64,000 bases of DNA from Thinopyrum elongatum (Eukaryota; Streptophyta; Magnoliopsida; Poales; Poaceae): assembly GCA_011799875.1 (NCBI GenBank), contig CM022298.1:492631180-492695179 (forward strand). Reading direction: 5' to 3'. Numbering within the stretch: the stretch's first letter is position 1; the number at the start of each line of letters is the position of its first letter. The notes below the pieces were generated by a model. That model had not been told where the DNA came from and did no database searches. It worked only from the letters and a program-made list of their open reading frames with translations. Shown here one piece after another: positions 11,641 through 22,307 of the stretch. The position numbers and the translations under genes are program-made.

Positions 11641-12870
11641 TCTATGAATAGCACAACTATCAGTGATTCTAAATACTTGAATTATGTTCCTTGAATAACA
11701 CTTGAATAATGTTCCTTGGAAAATCTTTCTCTACATACTTGAATTATGTCCCCTAATAATGTTCACTTCGAAATGTTCCTTGGAAAATGTTCTACCAATA
11801 ACGTTCCCTACAAAATTGTTCCTTCAATATTTGATCCCTAAATTATGCCCCTTTCAATATGTTTCCTAAATAATGTTCCTTGGAAATTGTTCATCGAATA
11901 ATGTTCCCTAAATACTTGAATTATGTTCCTTGAATAGCACTTGAATAATGTTCCTTGGAAATAGTTCCCTAAATAATGTTCCCTACAAAATTGTTCCTTC
12001 AATATTTGATCACTAAATTATGCCCCTTTCAATAATGTTTCCTAAATAATGTTCCTTGGAAATTGTTCACCGAATAATTTTCCCTAATAATGTTCACTTG
12101 GAACTATTCCTTCGATAAAGTTTTCCGCTCAATATTTTTTGATCCCTAAATAATTTTCCGCCAATAGTGTTCCGCCAATAGTGTTCCCTACAAAATTGTT
12201 CCTTTAATTTTTTTGTTTCATAAATAATGTTCCTTCGAAACTATTCCCTAAATAATGTCCCCTAAATACTTGAATAATGTCCCCTAATAATGTTCATTTC
12301 GAAATGTTCCTTTGAATAATGTTTGTTCAATATTTTAGACCCTCTATTCAAATAGTGTTCGCTAAATAATGATACTTGAAAAAAGTTATTTTGGACCCTC
12401 TATTCAAATAGTGTTCGCTAAATAATGATACTTGAAAAAAGTTTCCCTAATTTATGTAATGTTCACTTCAAATTGTTCCTTCTATAATGTTCCCTACAAA
12501 ATTGTTCCTTCAATATTTGGTCTATAAATAATGTTTCTTCAAAAAATATTCTCTACATAATGTTCCCTAAATACTTGAATAATGTTTCCCTAACAATGTT
12601 ATCTTTGGGAATGTTCCTTTGATAAAGTTTTTCGCTCAATTTTTTTTATGCCTCCAATAATGTTCCCTACAAAATTGTTCCTTTAATATTTGTTTCCTAA
12701 ATAATGTTCCTTGGAAATAGTTCCCTAAATAATGTTCCACCAATAATGTTCCCTACAAAATTGTTCCTTCAATATTTGATCCCTAAATTATGCCCCTTTC
12801 AATAATGTTTCCTAAATAATGTTCCCTAAATACTTGAATTATGTTCCTTGAATAATGTTCCTTGGAAAAT
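11640..12870. repeat. Degenerate AATAATGTTCC(C/T) array
   Basis: More than forty degenerate copies of words such as AATAATGTTCCTTGGAAA and CCCTACAAAATTGTTCC over 1.2 kb, with some longer units repeated exactly (for example 12331-12380 against 12384-12440). It ends at a TTTCTTTAG acceptor-like site. It is consistent with an expanded minisatellite inside an intron. Confidence 0.7.
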
Positions 12871-12879
12871 GTTTCTTTA

Positions 12880-13470
12880 GAGCGGAATTTTTTGACATCA
12901 TAAACCCGTACTACAGTGGCGATGCATTTCTGCCTACAATTATTGCTGTGATCTACAACTTCAAGCCTTTGTTTGCTGCTACATACGAAAATACTACTTT
13001 TAACATAGGAAATTTTGAGTCGAGATTTGTACCAGCTCCGAAGGTCAATTTCAGGTGCCTTCTCTATCTTTTTGGAACTCTCCCATGTGCTTTTATATGA
13101 GTGTTGAACAACTTCTTTGTTCTATACTCTCAATAAAAGATAGAAAGTGTTTTGAAATGACTGGAATTTCCATGTCTTTCTTTTTTTGTATAGGTATGAC
13201 TCAGGAATTTTCCTTCTTCATATCTTAGCAACTACAAAGGTCTCGGAATGGAGGGTTTCACTAATGTAAGTACCCCCCACCCCCGCACCCAATTCTCCAA
13301 CAAAAACAGTTCCATTCCATTTTTCTGATTCTTCGGAAAATAACATAAATTGAACTGCAACTTTCCTAAAATTCTGAAGGATGATCTACAAGGTCTACGT
13401 GAGAAATTGCTTTTTGAGATTGTCACTTGGAAGGACAATGAAATTCAGCTGCCATTTGTAACATTTTTTT
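12880..13470 (+). pseudogene. Ulp1-like (C48) cysteine protease relic of a TE gene
   Basis: Three exon-like blocks are bounded by splice-like sites. Block 12880-13052 ends TTTCAG/GTGCC. Block 13194-13266 starts after TATAG and contains YDSGIFLLH. Block 13378-13465 contains LREKLLFEIVTWKDNE. The (Y/H)D-x-G-(I/V)-F word followed by a helix and then a short (L/I)R..L..E stretch resembles the C-terminal part of Ulp1-type SUMO proteases carried by some plant TEs. The position of the catalytic Cys reads Ser (YDSG), and the second block changes frame internally, so it is not functional. Identity rests on short motifs only. Confidence 0.35.
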
Positions 13471-15205
13471 GCTGCAGAGACATGTAAAATCCCTACTTCT
13501 ATTTATCACAAGTACAACAGACCATAATTTCTTTGGTAGACACTTGTTTTCCTTGGTGCGTAGGTTGCAATTAATTTCAAATTATTTCTGCTTCAATAGG
13601 GTTTCCGCATGTTCAAATAAAGATTTCAAGGCAATCATTTTTTAACCCACATATGAACACATCTTATGTACCAACTAACATATTTCCCTTTTTATTATCA
13701 AGGGTCCCAATGCAACAAATTTTTTCAACTCAAAGGAATAGTACCGTGATGGAACTCTTCTGTTGTTTCTTTATTAGTTGTAAAGAAGATTCCCCAATGA
13801 GACTGTTCTGCTAGTTCCCCAGTGATACTTTGTGGCATTACTTTCAGTTGTAAAGAAGGTTTAAGTCTGCAGAATAAGTTTGTAAAGAAGCTCAAACATG
13901 CTTCTATACTCATACTTTCTTGGAAATCCACTTTCTTGGATTTTCAACTGTTTTAACAAGCAGTTGAAACAGCAGAAATCCTCTTTTGTATGTTCCTTGT
14001 ATTTGTGTTTGGTCTTGTTGGAAATCTTCTTCACAACAGTTTAACAAACAGTTGAAACACACATAAACAACAGAGAAACAGCAAAAGCAGAGAAACAACA
14101 CAAGAAAGTTTTCAAAGAACGTGAGAAACAGAGAAACACGCCCCAAAGAACACGCGCCAAACAAAGAAGCAGAGAAATCAGCGCATCGCGGCCCACTAAG
14201 CCCAGATGCGAACTCCCCTATGCGAACCCCTGGCTAGTTGACGCAGAATGCGTCGTATAGGACCTCCCTATAGGAGCTCCCAAATGTTTTATAAGCCTAT
14301 GTGTATATTCGTGTGCGCTGGGCAGTGCATGGCGCTGGGCCGCTGGTCCTCTGGGTGCTGAGTAGAGCCTCCCAGACTCCTCACAGGACGCTCGATGCGT
14401 TAACTACTAGCCAGGATGTTACCCTAAAAGAATGGTTAGCCCCCAGCGTGATTAACATGTTATTGGAGGCCGCCGGCCGCCGCCGCTGCTTCTTGCCTCA
14501 CTAGTCCTGATTAGATTTAGTCCGATTAAACTAGACGTCACCGGCTTTGCGTTGGGCCAATTAGTCAAGGTTTAGCACTAGCGAGTATTGTTTATTAATC
14601 TCTCAACCCTCATCTTATATACAGCAAATTGTACATCCAATTTTTTATTATCTTTGATTGTGTGATCTACTATGCTATTGATTCATATATATGGCAACTG
14701 TGTGGGCACCTCTGATCGGAAACCGTGTAGGCGCATCGAGATGGTAGCACATATCGATCGCATTCAAAGGCAGGTGAGATGGCGCATCTAGACTAGATCA
14801 AAATCGATCGCATCCAGAATTGGCGACGGCCGACACGGCGATAGGCGGGGCAACGAGCCTGCCACTTCCGATTAACTTCGTCTGATCGACATGTTCCTCT
14901 CGCCAAAACAGGTAGCCTGCTATCACTGGCTTGTCCTCTTGATTAACCTCGGCTCTTACAGTCCTACTCCTAATTTCTAAATCCTAATTAACTTTTGGCA
15001 AGGATCGTTACATTGTTAGAGATCGGTTTTTACCTCCTTAGTTGAAGACCATTGTATAACAGTTCAACTGGACAAGGAACGAGACTAGGTGAGTTAGACA
15101 TTATATCATATACGTTATAATTGCTCGTTAGTTTATTTTTTCTTGTGAAATAGGGCACCATTTTTTAGTTTCGCACAGGGCCCGGATTTTGCTGACACGG
15201 CCCTG
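13471..15205. other. hAT right arm without genes
   Basis: An imperfect inverted repeat of CAGTTGAAACA-type words lies at 13950-14060. After the inverted-end segment (about 14275) the sequence is mixed non-coding to the hAT end. No ORF with a recognisable domain. Confidence 0.4.
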
Positions 15206-15599
15206 ATATGACACCACGATAAGTTTCATGAATTTCAACTAAGTTTTGGATTTACTGAATTTTAAAAATCAATATTCTTAATGTTTTGAAATCTCTTTCT
15301 CGGGGAAACATGCACCCAGGGACACACATATGATTTTGCAATCCATTTTGGTGCACATGTAGCTCAAATTTTATTTTTGCACATTAAATCCCTAGGAAAT
15401 CAATCAATGTATAAAACGGGTCGAATGATCTCTGTTTATTTTTCAAACTTTAAAACGGCACTCCTTTGGTCACATGTTCACTGCAGAAAAAGTTTGACAT
15501 GCCTCAAAGTGACGGTGGTGGTGCGGGATGTGTGTGTCTGTGTGTGTGTGGGGGGGGAGGGGGGGGGGGTCCGGCAGTACACTATGAGTCATGAGGCTC

Positions 15600-16584
15600 C
15601 GTGATGTGGGATTATTGATCATTTTGTGAGTCATATATGCCACATCAAAGTCGTGAATTGGTTATTTAAAGCATTACACAACCCTTTCATACATACATGT
15701 TCGGGCCACATGCATGCATTGGTGGTCCTCTCGGACACTCCCTCGTGCGGTTATCAGCGACGTGCCCATTCATTAGCCCGCAAAGGTTTTCAGTTTCCAC
15801 CGACAACGAGAGGCATTTGACCAAAGGTGGATTCACCTTAGCATGTGTGTTATGGTGTGGATCATGGTGAGATTCCATATCAAAGTTTGGGCACGTGCGT
15901 ACACATGAGTCCCTCCCACCGGCTCAAAGTGAGGGGGCTAGCATCGTGAACCTCTATGTAGTGTGTTTCCGGTTTAAGAAGCATGTGCCACGTCAAAGTT
16001 GTGCATTGGGTATTCAAACATCACACAACACGCGGGCACATGCACGCGGTGGTTGCCCTATGAAACTCGCTCGTGTGTGACTCTCTCTATGGGCCCACGA
16101 GGTCGTCGTCGATCACTTGAACATACAGTGAGAGAGAGGTTAATTTGACCAACAAGGATGATTCTTTTTTGGTTTGTGTTACGTATATGCACGGTAGGAG
16201 TATGTAGTACATGTCAAAGAGGGGGCAACATGTATACTCTATATATGTGTCATAACCTCACTCCATGTGGGGACTTTTCGGTTCCCGAGGTAGGTGCCAC
16301 ATCAAAGTTGTGCATTGGTATTCAAACATCACGCAATACCATGCAGGTGGTGGTTGCCCTATAGGAACTCACTTGCGTGCGGTGCTTCCATCTGTGGGCC
16401 CGTGAGGTTGTCCTCCATCACTTTGACCCAACGAGAGAGAGGTTAATTTGACCATCAAGGAATGATTCTTTTTGGTTTGTGCTATACAGTAGAAGTATAT
16501 ATATACCACGCGTCGAATGGGGGCGTAGCACATACCACGCATCATGAACCTTGCTCTCTGTGGGGACTTTTCAGTTTCCGAGGA

Positions 16585-16622
<38 letters not shown>

Positions 16623-18430
16623 CAAAGTTGTGCATTGCGTATTCAAACATCACACAAACACCTCTTTGGGCCACATGCAGATGGTGGTACGTAGTCCTAT
16701 ATAGTATTGCTCACTCGCGTGCGACGTACACTTCGTTCCTATGGGCCTGCGAGGTCGTCGTCCATCACTTTGACCCAACGAGAGAGAGGTGCGTTTGACG
16801 AACAAGGAGGATTAATTCTTTTAGGGCTGTGTTACGGTAGGAGTATATAGTACGTGTCGATGGGGGGATGGGACCATCATATACTAGGTGTCACATGAAC
16901 CTCACTCTGTGTGGGGACTTTGCGGTTTTTGAGGCAAATGCCACATCAAAGTTGCGCATTAGGTATTCAAAACAGCACAACCACACACCTCTCCATATAT
17001 ATATGTTTTGGCACACATGCAAGCGATTGTGGTTGTCCTCTGGCACTCACTCACACGGTTATCGGTGATGCTTCCATCTGTCGGCCCGCTTGGTCCATCA
17101 ATTTCACCGACAGCAAGAGAGGTTAATTAATTTGACTTTGGAGGGGATTAATTTTTTGTTTGTCTCACGATATAGGTCATGATGTGAGATTACATATATA
17201 ATAGCGCATGTGTACACATGAATCCATCCCACTGGATCGGGGGGGGGGGGGGCGAGCACACGACACGTCATGAACCTCTTGCTCTGTGTGGGGACCTATG
17301 CGAATTTCAACGCATGCACCACATCAATGTTGTGCATTGGGTATTCAACACATATGCATGCATCACGCACCTCCTTAAATATGTTTGGGACACATGCATG
17401 CAATGGTTGTCTTTGGACACTCTCACTCGCTTGGTTATCGGAGGCAAGCCTATATATATTCGTGGGCCCGCGTGGACGTCCATCATTTCGGTCGACGACG
17501 AGAAAGGTTACCAGAGTGGATTCTTCTTCTTTGGTTCGTGTTACCGTATAGTAGGTCGATCATTCCAGGCCTAATTAAGTTTGAGCGCATGCTATGCATC
17601 GTAAACCCTCGCTCAGTGTGGGGATTTTACGGTTCCAAAGCATGGTGCCACATCAAATTTGTGCATTGGGTATTCAAACACAACACACACCACTTCCATA
17701 TACATAATTGGGCCACATGCATAGAGTGGGTTTTGTCTTCAGACAGTACTCCCTCGCGGGGTTATCAGCGACAAGCTAGCCCATTTTGCAGGGCCGTGTG
17801 GACGTCCATCACTTTGACCAACAACGAGCGAGAGAGGTTATACAACCAAGTTGGATTCTGCTTAGTCCATATTACAACACGTCTTGGTGAGATGCCCTCC
17901 CCCCCGACGTGTGCGTGGGGGAGGGGGTGGGGGGCTACTTCGCACTACCTGCCACCTCCGTGGGGTCGGGGAAGTCCGGTTAATTTGCGTGGCACACGTG
18001 CCACATCAAATTTGTGAATGGTAGTTAAATATCACACCACACCCTTTTCATACATATAGTAGGGCCACCCGCAGGTGGTTCGTATGTGGTCTCACCCATC
18101 TCGCGCCACAAGCACACATTTGTGGGTCGGCATACGGTCCACCTTTGTCCGGAAGCGAAAGAGGAAGTTTGACCATATATATGATGGACACCTATAGGTT
18201 TTGTGTTACGGTAGGGTGAGATTTCAGACCTAGCTATTTGGGGCATGCATTCGTAGCTAGGATTCCCTTACTGCCGACACGAAGTGGGGTTCATAGGGGG
18301 TGGCTGACTAGCAATACTGTGCGCTTTGTGCGACAGGTGCCACATCAAAGTTGTGCATTGGGTATTTGAACATCAAACCACCCTTTTCATACATATATTT
18401 GGTCCACATGCAAGTGTGTTCGTGTTCTGA
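15600..18430. repeat. Nine-copy tandem array, unit about 310-380 bp
   Basis: The landmark CACATCAAAGTTGTGCATTG recurs (with changes) starting at 15641, 15989, 16298, 16618, 16942, 17320, 17649, 18002 and 18341. Spacings are 309-378 bp, mean about 338. Other shared landmarks are GGGGACTTTTCGGTTCC, CGTCGTCCATCACTTTGACC and AACGAGAGAGAGGTTAATTTGACC. Copies differ by small indels and by simple-sequence runs such as (CA)n at 16592-16620 and G runs near 17238. It lies in CACTA I between the hAT insertion and the AP2-like gene. ORFs across it are not conserved in frame and are not called. Confidence 0.8.
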
Positions 18431-18479
18431 CCCTTTCCCACGTTATTCTTTTTGCCAAATTTATAAACAGCAGACGAGT

Positions 18480-18545
18480 TGGATGCAACAACCGTTTGCG
18501 ATTAGGGACGCAACAGACACAGTTCGCTCAGACTACCTTTGTGCC
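18480..18545. repeat. Isolated partial copy of the CACTA I subterminal repeat
   Basis: The words TTTGCGATTAGGGA and CGCAACAGA.ACAGT match the 84-bp units at 4121-4540. It sits 14 kb away, between the tandem array and the AP2-like gene. This may mark an older internal CACTA end or an internal duplication. Confidence 0.5.
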
Positions 18546-18737
18546 ACGCCCGTGCCCCTGTCACTCACATCAACACAGTAGATTGGGCTCCACGAGGCTT
18601 GCCTCCCGCTCTCAAAAATATCTACTACCTCGCAATCTCGAAAATATCTACCGCCTGGAAGGTTTTTATGTTTGATAGCACACGATTAGTATGTGTGGAC
18701 CGTGTGTGGTGTCACTTACTCCCGCTCTGCTTCAATC

Positions 18738-18960
18738 CCTTGATTCAAATTTTCAGTAGCCCCGGCATTTTACTCCCGCCTCTGCATCCCTTGCAATCTA
18801 AAAAATATCTGCTCACCCTTGATTCAAATTTTCAGTAGCCCCGGCTTGTTACTCCCGCCTCTGCGTCCCTCGCAGTCTCAAAAATATCTGCTCGCCCTTG
18901 ATCCAAAAAATTTGTAGACTGGCATTTTACTCCTGCCTAGTAAAATTTTTAGTAGCCTCG
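18738..18960 (+). repeat. Three 79-80 bp tandem repeats upstream of the AP2-like ORF
   Basis: Units begin TTGATTCAAATTTTCAGTAG (18738, 18819) with a diverged third at 18898, and include CCCGCCTCTGC and AAAAATATCTGCTC words. They lie 130-350 bp upstream of the ATG at 19093, in the likely promoter or 5' leader. Confidence 0.6.
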
Positions 18961-19092
18961 CAATCTCAAACCTCCGCTCTCACAGACACACACCACCCCT
19001 CCCTCGCTCGAAACCATTGGTAGGTCACCGCCATCGCCGTAGCCGCCTCCATCCTCAACCTCTGCCTGTGTGCCAGGAAGATCGAGGAGCCA

Positions 19093-19869
19093 ATGGCCCA
19101 AAAGAGGTTTATCACGGCCGCCTCGCCCGATGTCGGTGAGGTGGCTGCCGAGGTGTCCCCGTCGTCCACCGTAGGCTCTTTATCGAGCCGCCATCGCTGG
19201 TCGCCCGATCCGCCCGCTACCACGCCCCTATGCCGGTTCGAGGATTTCCCTGTCCTCCCTCGGGCCCGGTCATTGACAAGGTCCTACCTTAGGGTCCGGC
19301 AGCGGCGATGGGGGATGTGGGTCGCCGAGATTACGGATCAGGAGATCCACACCCGCCGGTGGCTCGGTAGCTTCCACACGGCCGAGCTCGCGGCCATGGA
19401 GTACGACCGCTGGCAGGTCCGCTACCAGGGCGCGGTGGCTAGCTTCAATTTCCCCTTTGGCACACGTCCGGTCGACCTCGTCCAGCCGGAGCCAGGGGTG
19501 GTGAGCTTGGCTATGGCGCGGGAGGACCGCAAGGCATGGGAGCAACTCGAGGCCGAGATCGCCGACGAGGCCTACATGCAAGAGGTCCGCCAGCAGCACC
19601 CGGAGCTCGTGGAGGCGGAGCGGATGATCTTTGCCAGCGCAGAGGGTGGCGACGTTATTGTGCTCTCCTCCGATGACGAGGTCAAAGGTGGCGAGGACAG
19701 CGGCGTGAAGGGCGTTGAGGTGGGCGGCGAGGACGAGGAGATCTACATCGACGAGTGGAGGAGTGTCTTCCCCAACGACCCCGACGACGGCATCGGCCCG
19801 GACCCGGCTCGCGGCACACCGTACCTGACGAGGAAGGATTGGCTCGACCTCCACTTTGACCGAACATAA
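19093..19869 (+). CDS. AP2/ERF-like domain protein inside CACTA I
   Basis: Intact 258-codon single-exon ORF starting at ATG 19093. Residues about 65-122 match the layout of the AP2/ERF DNA-binding domain: YLRVRQRRWGMWVAEI, then RRWLGSFHTAELAAMEYDR, then ending GAVASFNFP. The core RxRxWGxW and WLGxFxTAExAAxxYD positions are kept, but the usual YRG start reads YLR and the K of WGKW reads M. The C-terminal third is acidic (VIVLSSDDE and ED-rich runs around 185-225), as in some transcription regulators. G/C is high compared with flanking A/T-rich DNA. AP2/ERF proteins bind DNA in the nucleus; whether this one does is unknown. It is probably a host gene captured and amplified by a CACTA lineage. 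Confidence 0.65.
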   Translation: MAQKRFITAASPDVGEVAAEVSPSSTVGSLSSRHRWSPDPPATTPLCRFEDFPVLPRARSLTRSYLRVRQRRWGMWVAEITDQEIHTRRWLGSFHTAELAAMEYDRWQVRYQGAVASFNFPFGTRPVDLVQPEPGVVSLAMAREDRKAWEQLEAEIADEAYMQEVRQQHPELVEAERMIFASAEGGDVIVLSSDDEVKGGEDSGVKGVEVGGEDEEIYIDEWRSVFPNDPDDGIGPDPARGTPYLTRKDWLDLHFDRT

Positions 19870-20885
19870 TTTAGTTTAGTTTAAATTTATGTTTTGTGTT
19901 CGGTTATGCAAAACTATCTATGTTTATGTTTGAATGCATGCTACTTTCGGTTGAACCTGCTTTGAACTTGATCAAATTTAAGTTTACAATGTTAAGTTTA
20001 GGGGATTGACTAGAAAAGGCCAAAAATGGCTGGAGTATATATATACTCACTAAGGGTTTTACTCTGTTAACTTTTAGGGGATCGGCTAGAGATGGCCTTA
20101 TGCCTTGTTTATTTCAGTTATTCACAATGTGATGCTCTATATGTGCTACTATTTGCCGTGCAGTTCAATTTCATCAATAACAGTTTCAACAATACCACTA
20201 AGAATTACGATATTTGGTTGCTGTTAAGGATGTTGCAGTTAACATGCCTTTCTGTTTTTTAACAATAACTAGTCTACTTTAGACCTGCACAATACCAGTT
20301 TGAATGACTATATTTTCTTGTTTTTAAATGTTATGCCTGTTGCAGTTAACACACCTTTCCACTTCTTTTTTTGCTTAACTAGCGTGCTTAAACCTACACA
20401 CTGAAGCTATCATTTGGAGTTTATGTTGTCTACCATGGATATATTTGGTTGATGTTTAGCCTGTTGTGCTTAACATGCCTTCAGATGTACTCACACACGA
20501 CAATATTGGGAACATCTGTTGTTCTCCATCGAGGTTAGTTTCATCGCATTGCTTATATATACTCACTGTTCAGGATATCGGTAGCTGGTACCATATAGCC
20601 CGGGGGCTAATAAGGGATTAATCTTGAATCGGACATTTCACTGAATATATCTGTAACCGATTTATCGGTAGGTTAACTAGGGCCATATTTAATATATCCG
20701 AGGCTACATAGCAACATGCATTGTACTGAATGACTAAATATGCAATCCCAGGCTACATAGCAACAAGGAAGAGTGTTACCTTAATGTTCTGATGATGTCT
20801 AGATATACATGGAAGAGCAGCAAGAAGAACAACAACACAACAACAGTTAACTGCAGTTAATTGGCCGATATTTGTAACAATGTAA
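19870..20885. other. A/T-rich region downstream of the AP2-like ORF
   Basis: T-rich and A-rich sequence with repeated words (TTAGGGGATTGACTAGAAA/GGCC at about 20000 and 20078; TGTTGCAGTTAACA(T/C)(G/A)CC at 20230, 20338 and 20470). It could be the 3' untranslated region or introns linking the AP2-like ORF to the exon-like blocks at 21.0-21.5 kb. No ORF is called. Confidence 0.35.
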
Positions 20886-20888
20886 TAA

Positions 20889-20981
20889 ACTCCATCCGCC
20901 GCGTAATATAAGATGTTAATTCATCCAATATGTGAGTATATTGTATGTAATAAGATCTTATATAATGGGACAGAGGGAGTG
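20889..20981. mobile_element. Short Stowaway-like MITE
   Basis: Ends read CTCCATCCG... and ...GGGACAGAGGGAGTG, imperfect inverted copies of the CTCCCTCCG terminus typical of Stowaway MITEs. Inner inverted words TATAAGATGTT and AAGATCTTATATAA match a folded MITE. Length is about 90 bp. Confidence 0.65.
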
Positions 20982-20989
20982 TTGTACTA

Positions 20990-21486
20990 CATCATTGTGC
21001 AATTGTTGTTTAGCTTCTAATATTAACTTGGTGCTTTTAGATACATATGTCATTGGCAAAGATCCACGCTTCGACCCTTTCTATGTATGGGGCAATGAGA
21101 TATTCATGAACCAGCTTCAAGAGAGGAAACTGATAAAGATTGTTATTAAAATGGGTTAAAATATGTCAATTGAACTATTTGTTTACACTTTATGCAAGAC
21201 AACAGTGAACTGTAGCATGGTAAGTAAGAACTTTGTAGCCTTAATTTTACTACCCATAAAGAGTTGTGTTAGATGACAATGTCTGAATCTTTTTTCCTTT
21301 GTAGTGGATCCAGAAGCAGTTTACCCAAGATTACCTCTCAAACTACATGATTGGCGGGCGGCCATCACAAGGGGTTGGACTAGAGTCGTGCGTGCCTTCT
21401 GCATCGAGGAGAGCACAATAGGGCCATTCCGCTTCATCTTGTTCAGCAACCAGAATGTCTCTCGCCTCTTTCTTTACCATCTTTAA
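20990..21486 (+). pseudogene. Exon-like blocks, possible B3-type DNA-binding remnant
   Basis: The first block, 21030-21158 (FDPFYVWGNEIFMNQLQERK), and a second at 21303-21486 look coding in codon usage. The second follows an intron-like gap with a TTTGTAG acceptor. The second block reads partly in one frame (WIQKQFTQDYLSNYMIGG) and partly in another (GWTRVVRAFCIEES..GPFRF), implying a frameshift near 21345. The GW..F/V...L.EG...FRF layout resembles the end of a B3 domain. An AP2 plus B3 pair would resemble the RAV family, but the link to the ORF at 19093 is not demonstrated. Confidence 0.3.
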
Positions 21487-21669
21487 TAGTACAAGTATAC
21501 AACCCTAGTTCATCATTCTTTATTTGGTGCTTATGTAATTCTTTTTTGATGTAATTCTTAAACATATGTACCTGCGAATCGAATAATGCATAGGTTGTTG
21601 AACCTGATGGATATGAATGAAGTTATAGCCTACTTTCAAATTGAAATTCGGTACAATTTTAAATAGCAA

Positions 21670-22307
21670 CAATTAAATTAGGGTGAAAATACGCTCTTCA
21701 GGTCATTACGGTGCACGCGGTCTATAAAGCACAGTGTGTGTGATATACATCATAATCCGACACGGTTCATAGAGAGGAAATGTGTGTAATCATGCACACA
21801 GTTGCTGTTTGCAAAGCATGTGTGATGTTAGACAATATCATAAACGGTGCGGGAAAACTAAATGTGTCTGATTGTCGCCCTATCGTACACGGTTTACAAT
21901 CATGAACTGTTTGTGATGTGGCACACATCATAAACGTAGAGCCAGTTTGGTACGTGCCTGGAAAAATCCCATGCGTGGACTGTGCCTGGGCTGCGCCTAG
22001 TATTAGGTAAAACCACAGAAGTCCGACTGTGATGGTAATCCCAGCATACACACGAGTAGCAAGGATGGAGTGTTTGGGATATTAGATATATCCCAAACAG
22101 TTGTGTGAAGAATCGCGTTTGGGATAGGTGCGGGCATCGCATACGCTTTGTTCTCGAAAATGTATGCATTCCTACTCCCTATCCTTGATGGTATGTGGGT
22201 CGTGTGGGAAGGACCCCCCTATCGCCCACACTCACTAGGCGACGGTTTAAAATGTCGTCGCGGAAAGGGGTTAAAAACTGATTGTATAGCAGCTTGATGT
22301 ACCAATG
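21670..22307. repeat. Right subterminal region of CACTA I
   Basis: Degenerate repeats of words such as TGTGTGTGATATACATCATAA, CACGGTTCA/TAC and CATCATAAACG, related to the left-arm 84-bp repeats. The terminal stretch matches the left end in inverted orientation (CTGATTGTA, TAGCAGC). Confidence 0.6.

Larger units (their letters stand above)
9563..14275. mobile_element. Candidate inverted-end element nested in the hAT
   Basis: Around 9566-9605 and, inverted, around 14235-14275 there is a matching segment of about 35-40 bp with the core TGACGC...TGCGTCAA and an outer TATAGG word. The interior contains a plus-strand leader-like C/T-rich region (9610-10030) with splice-like junctions and the Ulp1-like exons at 12.9-13.5 kb. 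This layout resembles a MULE carrying an Ulp1 gene. No target duplication could be fixed, so the boundaries are approximate and the class is uncertain. Confidence 0.4.
8463..15205. mobile_element. hAT transposon (6.7 kb) nested in CACTA I
   Basis: The element starts CAGGGCCG at 8463 and ends CGGCCCTG at 15205, perfect 8-bp inverted ends of the CAGGG type seen in plant hAT elements. It is flanked by an exact 8-bp duplication ATATGACA (8455-8462 and 15206-15213), the hAT-typical length. The sequence on both sides, when compared with 5045-5205, is continuous across the insertion, giving independent support. No hAT transposase domain is visible. It holds low-complexity arrays, an inverted-end segment and a degenerate Ulp1-like gene. 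Confidence 0.8.
3959..22307. mobile_element. CACTA I: 18.3-kb CACTA (En/Spm) transposon, non-autonomous
   Basis: The left end starts CACTACTACAGG. The right end (22294-22307) is a degenerate inverted copy, and both ends share the inner words TAGCAGC and CTGATTGTA in inverted orientation. A 3-bp duplication GTA flanks both ends (3956-3958 and 22308-22310), the length typical of CACTA elements. The reading frame of element A stops at one side and continues at the other, which independently supports one insertion. No transposase (TNPD-like) is visible, so the element is non-autonomous. It carries 84-bp subterminal repeats, an F-box/FBD pseudogene, a hAT insertion, a ~340-bp tandem array, an AP2/ERF-like ORF and possible B3-like exons. 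The right terminus has only about 8 of 14 matches to the left one. Confidence 0.75.

Noticed and set aside
16369..16798. ORFs with long (TH)n or (CV)n runs
   Set aside because: They read through a (CA)n microsatellite in the tandem array and are not conserved between units.
18966..19854. Minus-strand ORFs opposite the AP2-like gene (up to 194 codons)
   Set aside because: Antisense shadows of a GC-rich coding sequence. The plus frame carries the recognisable domain.
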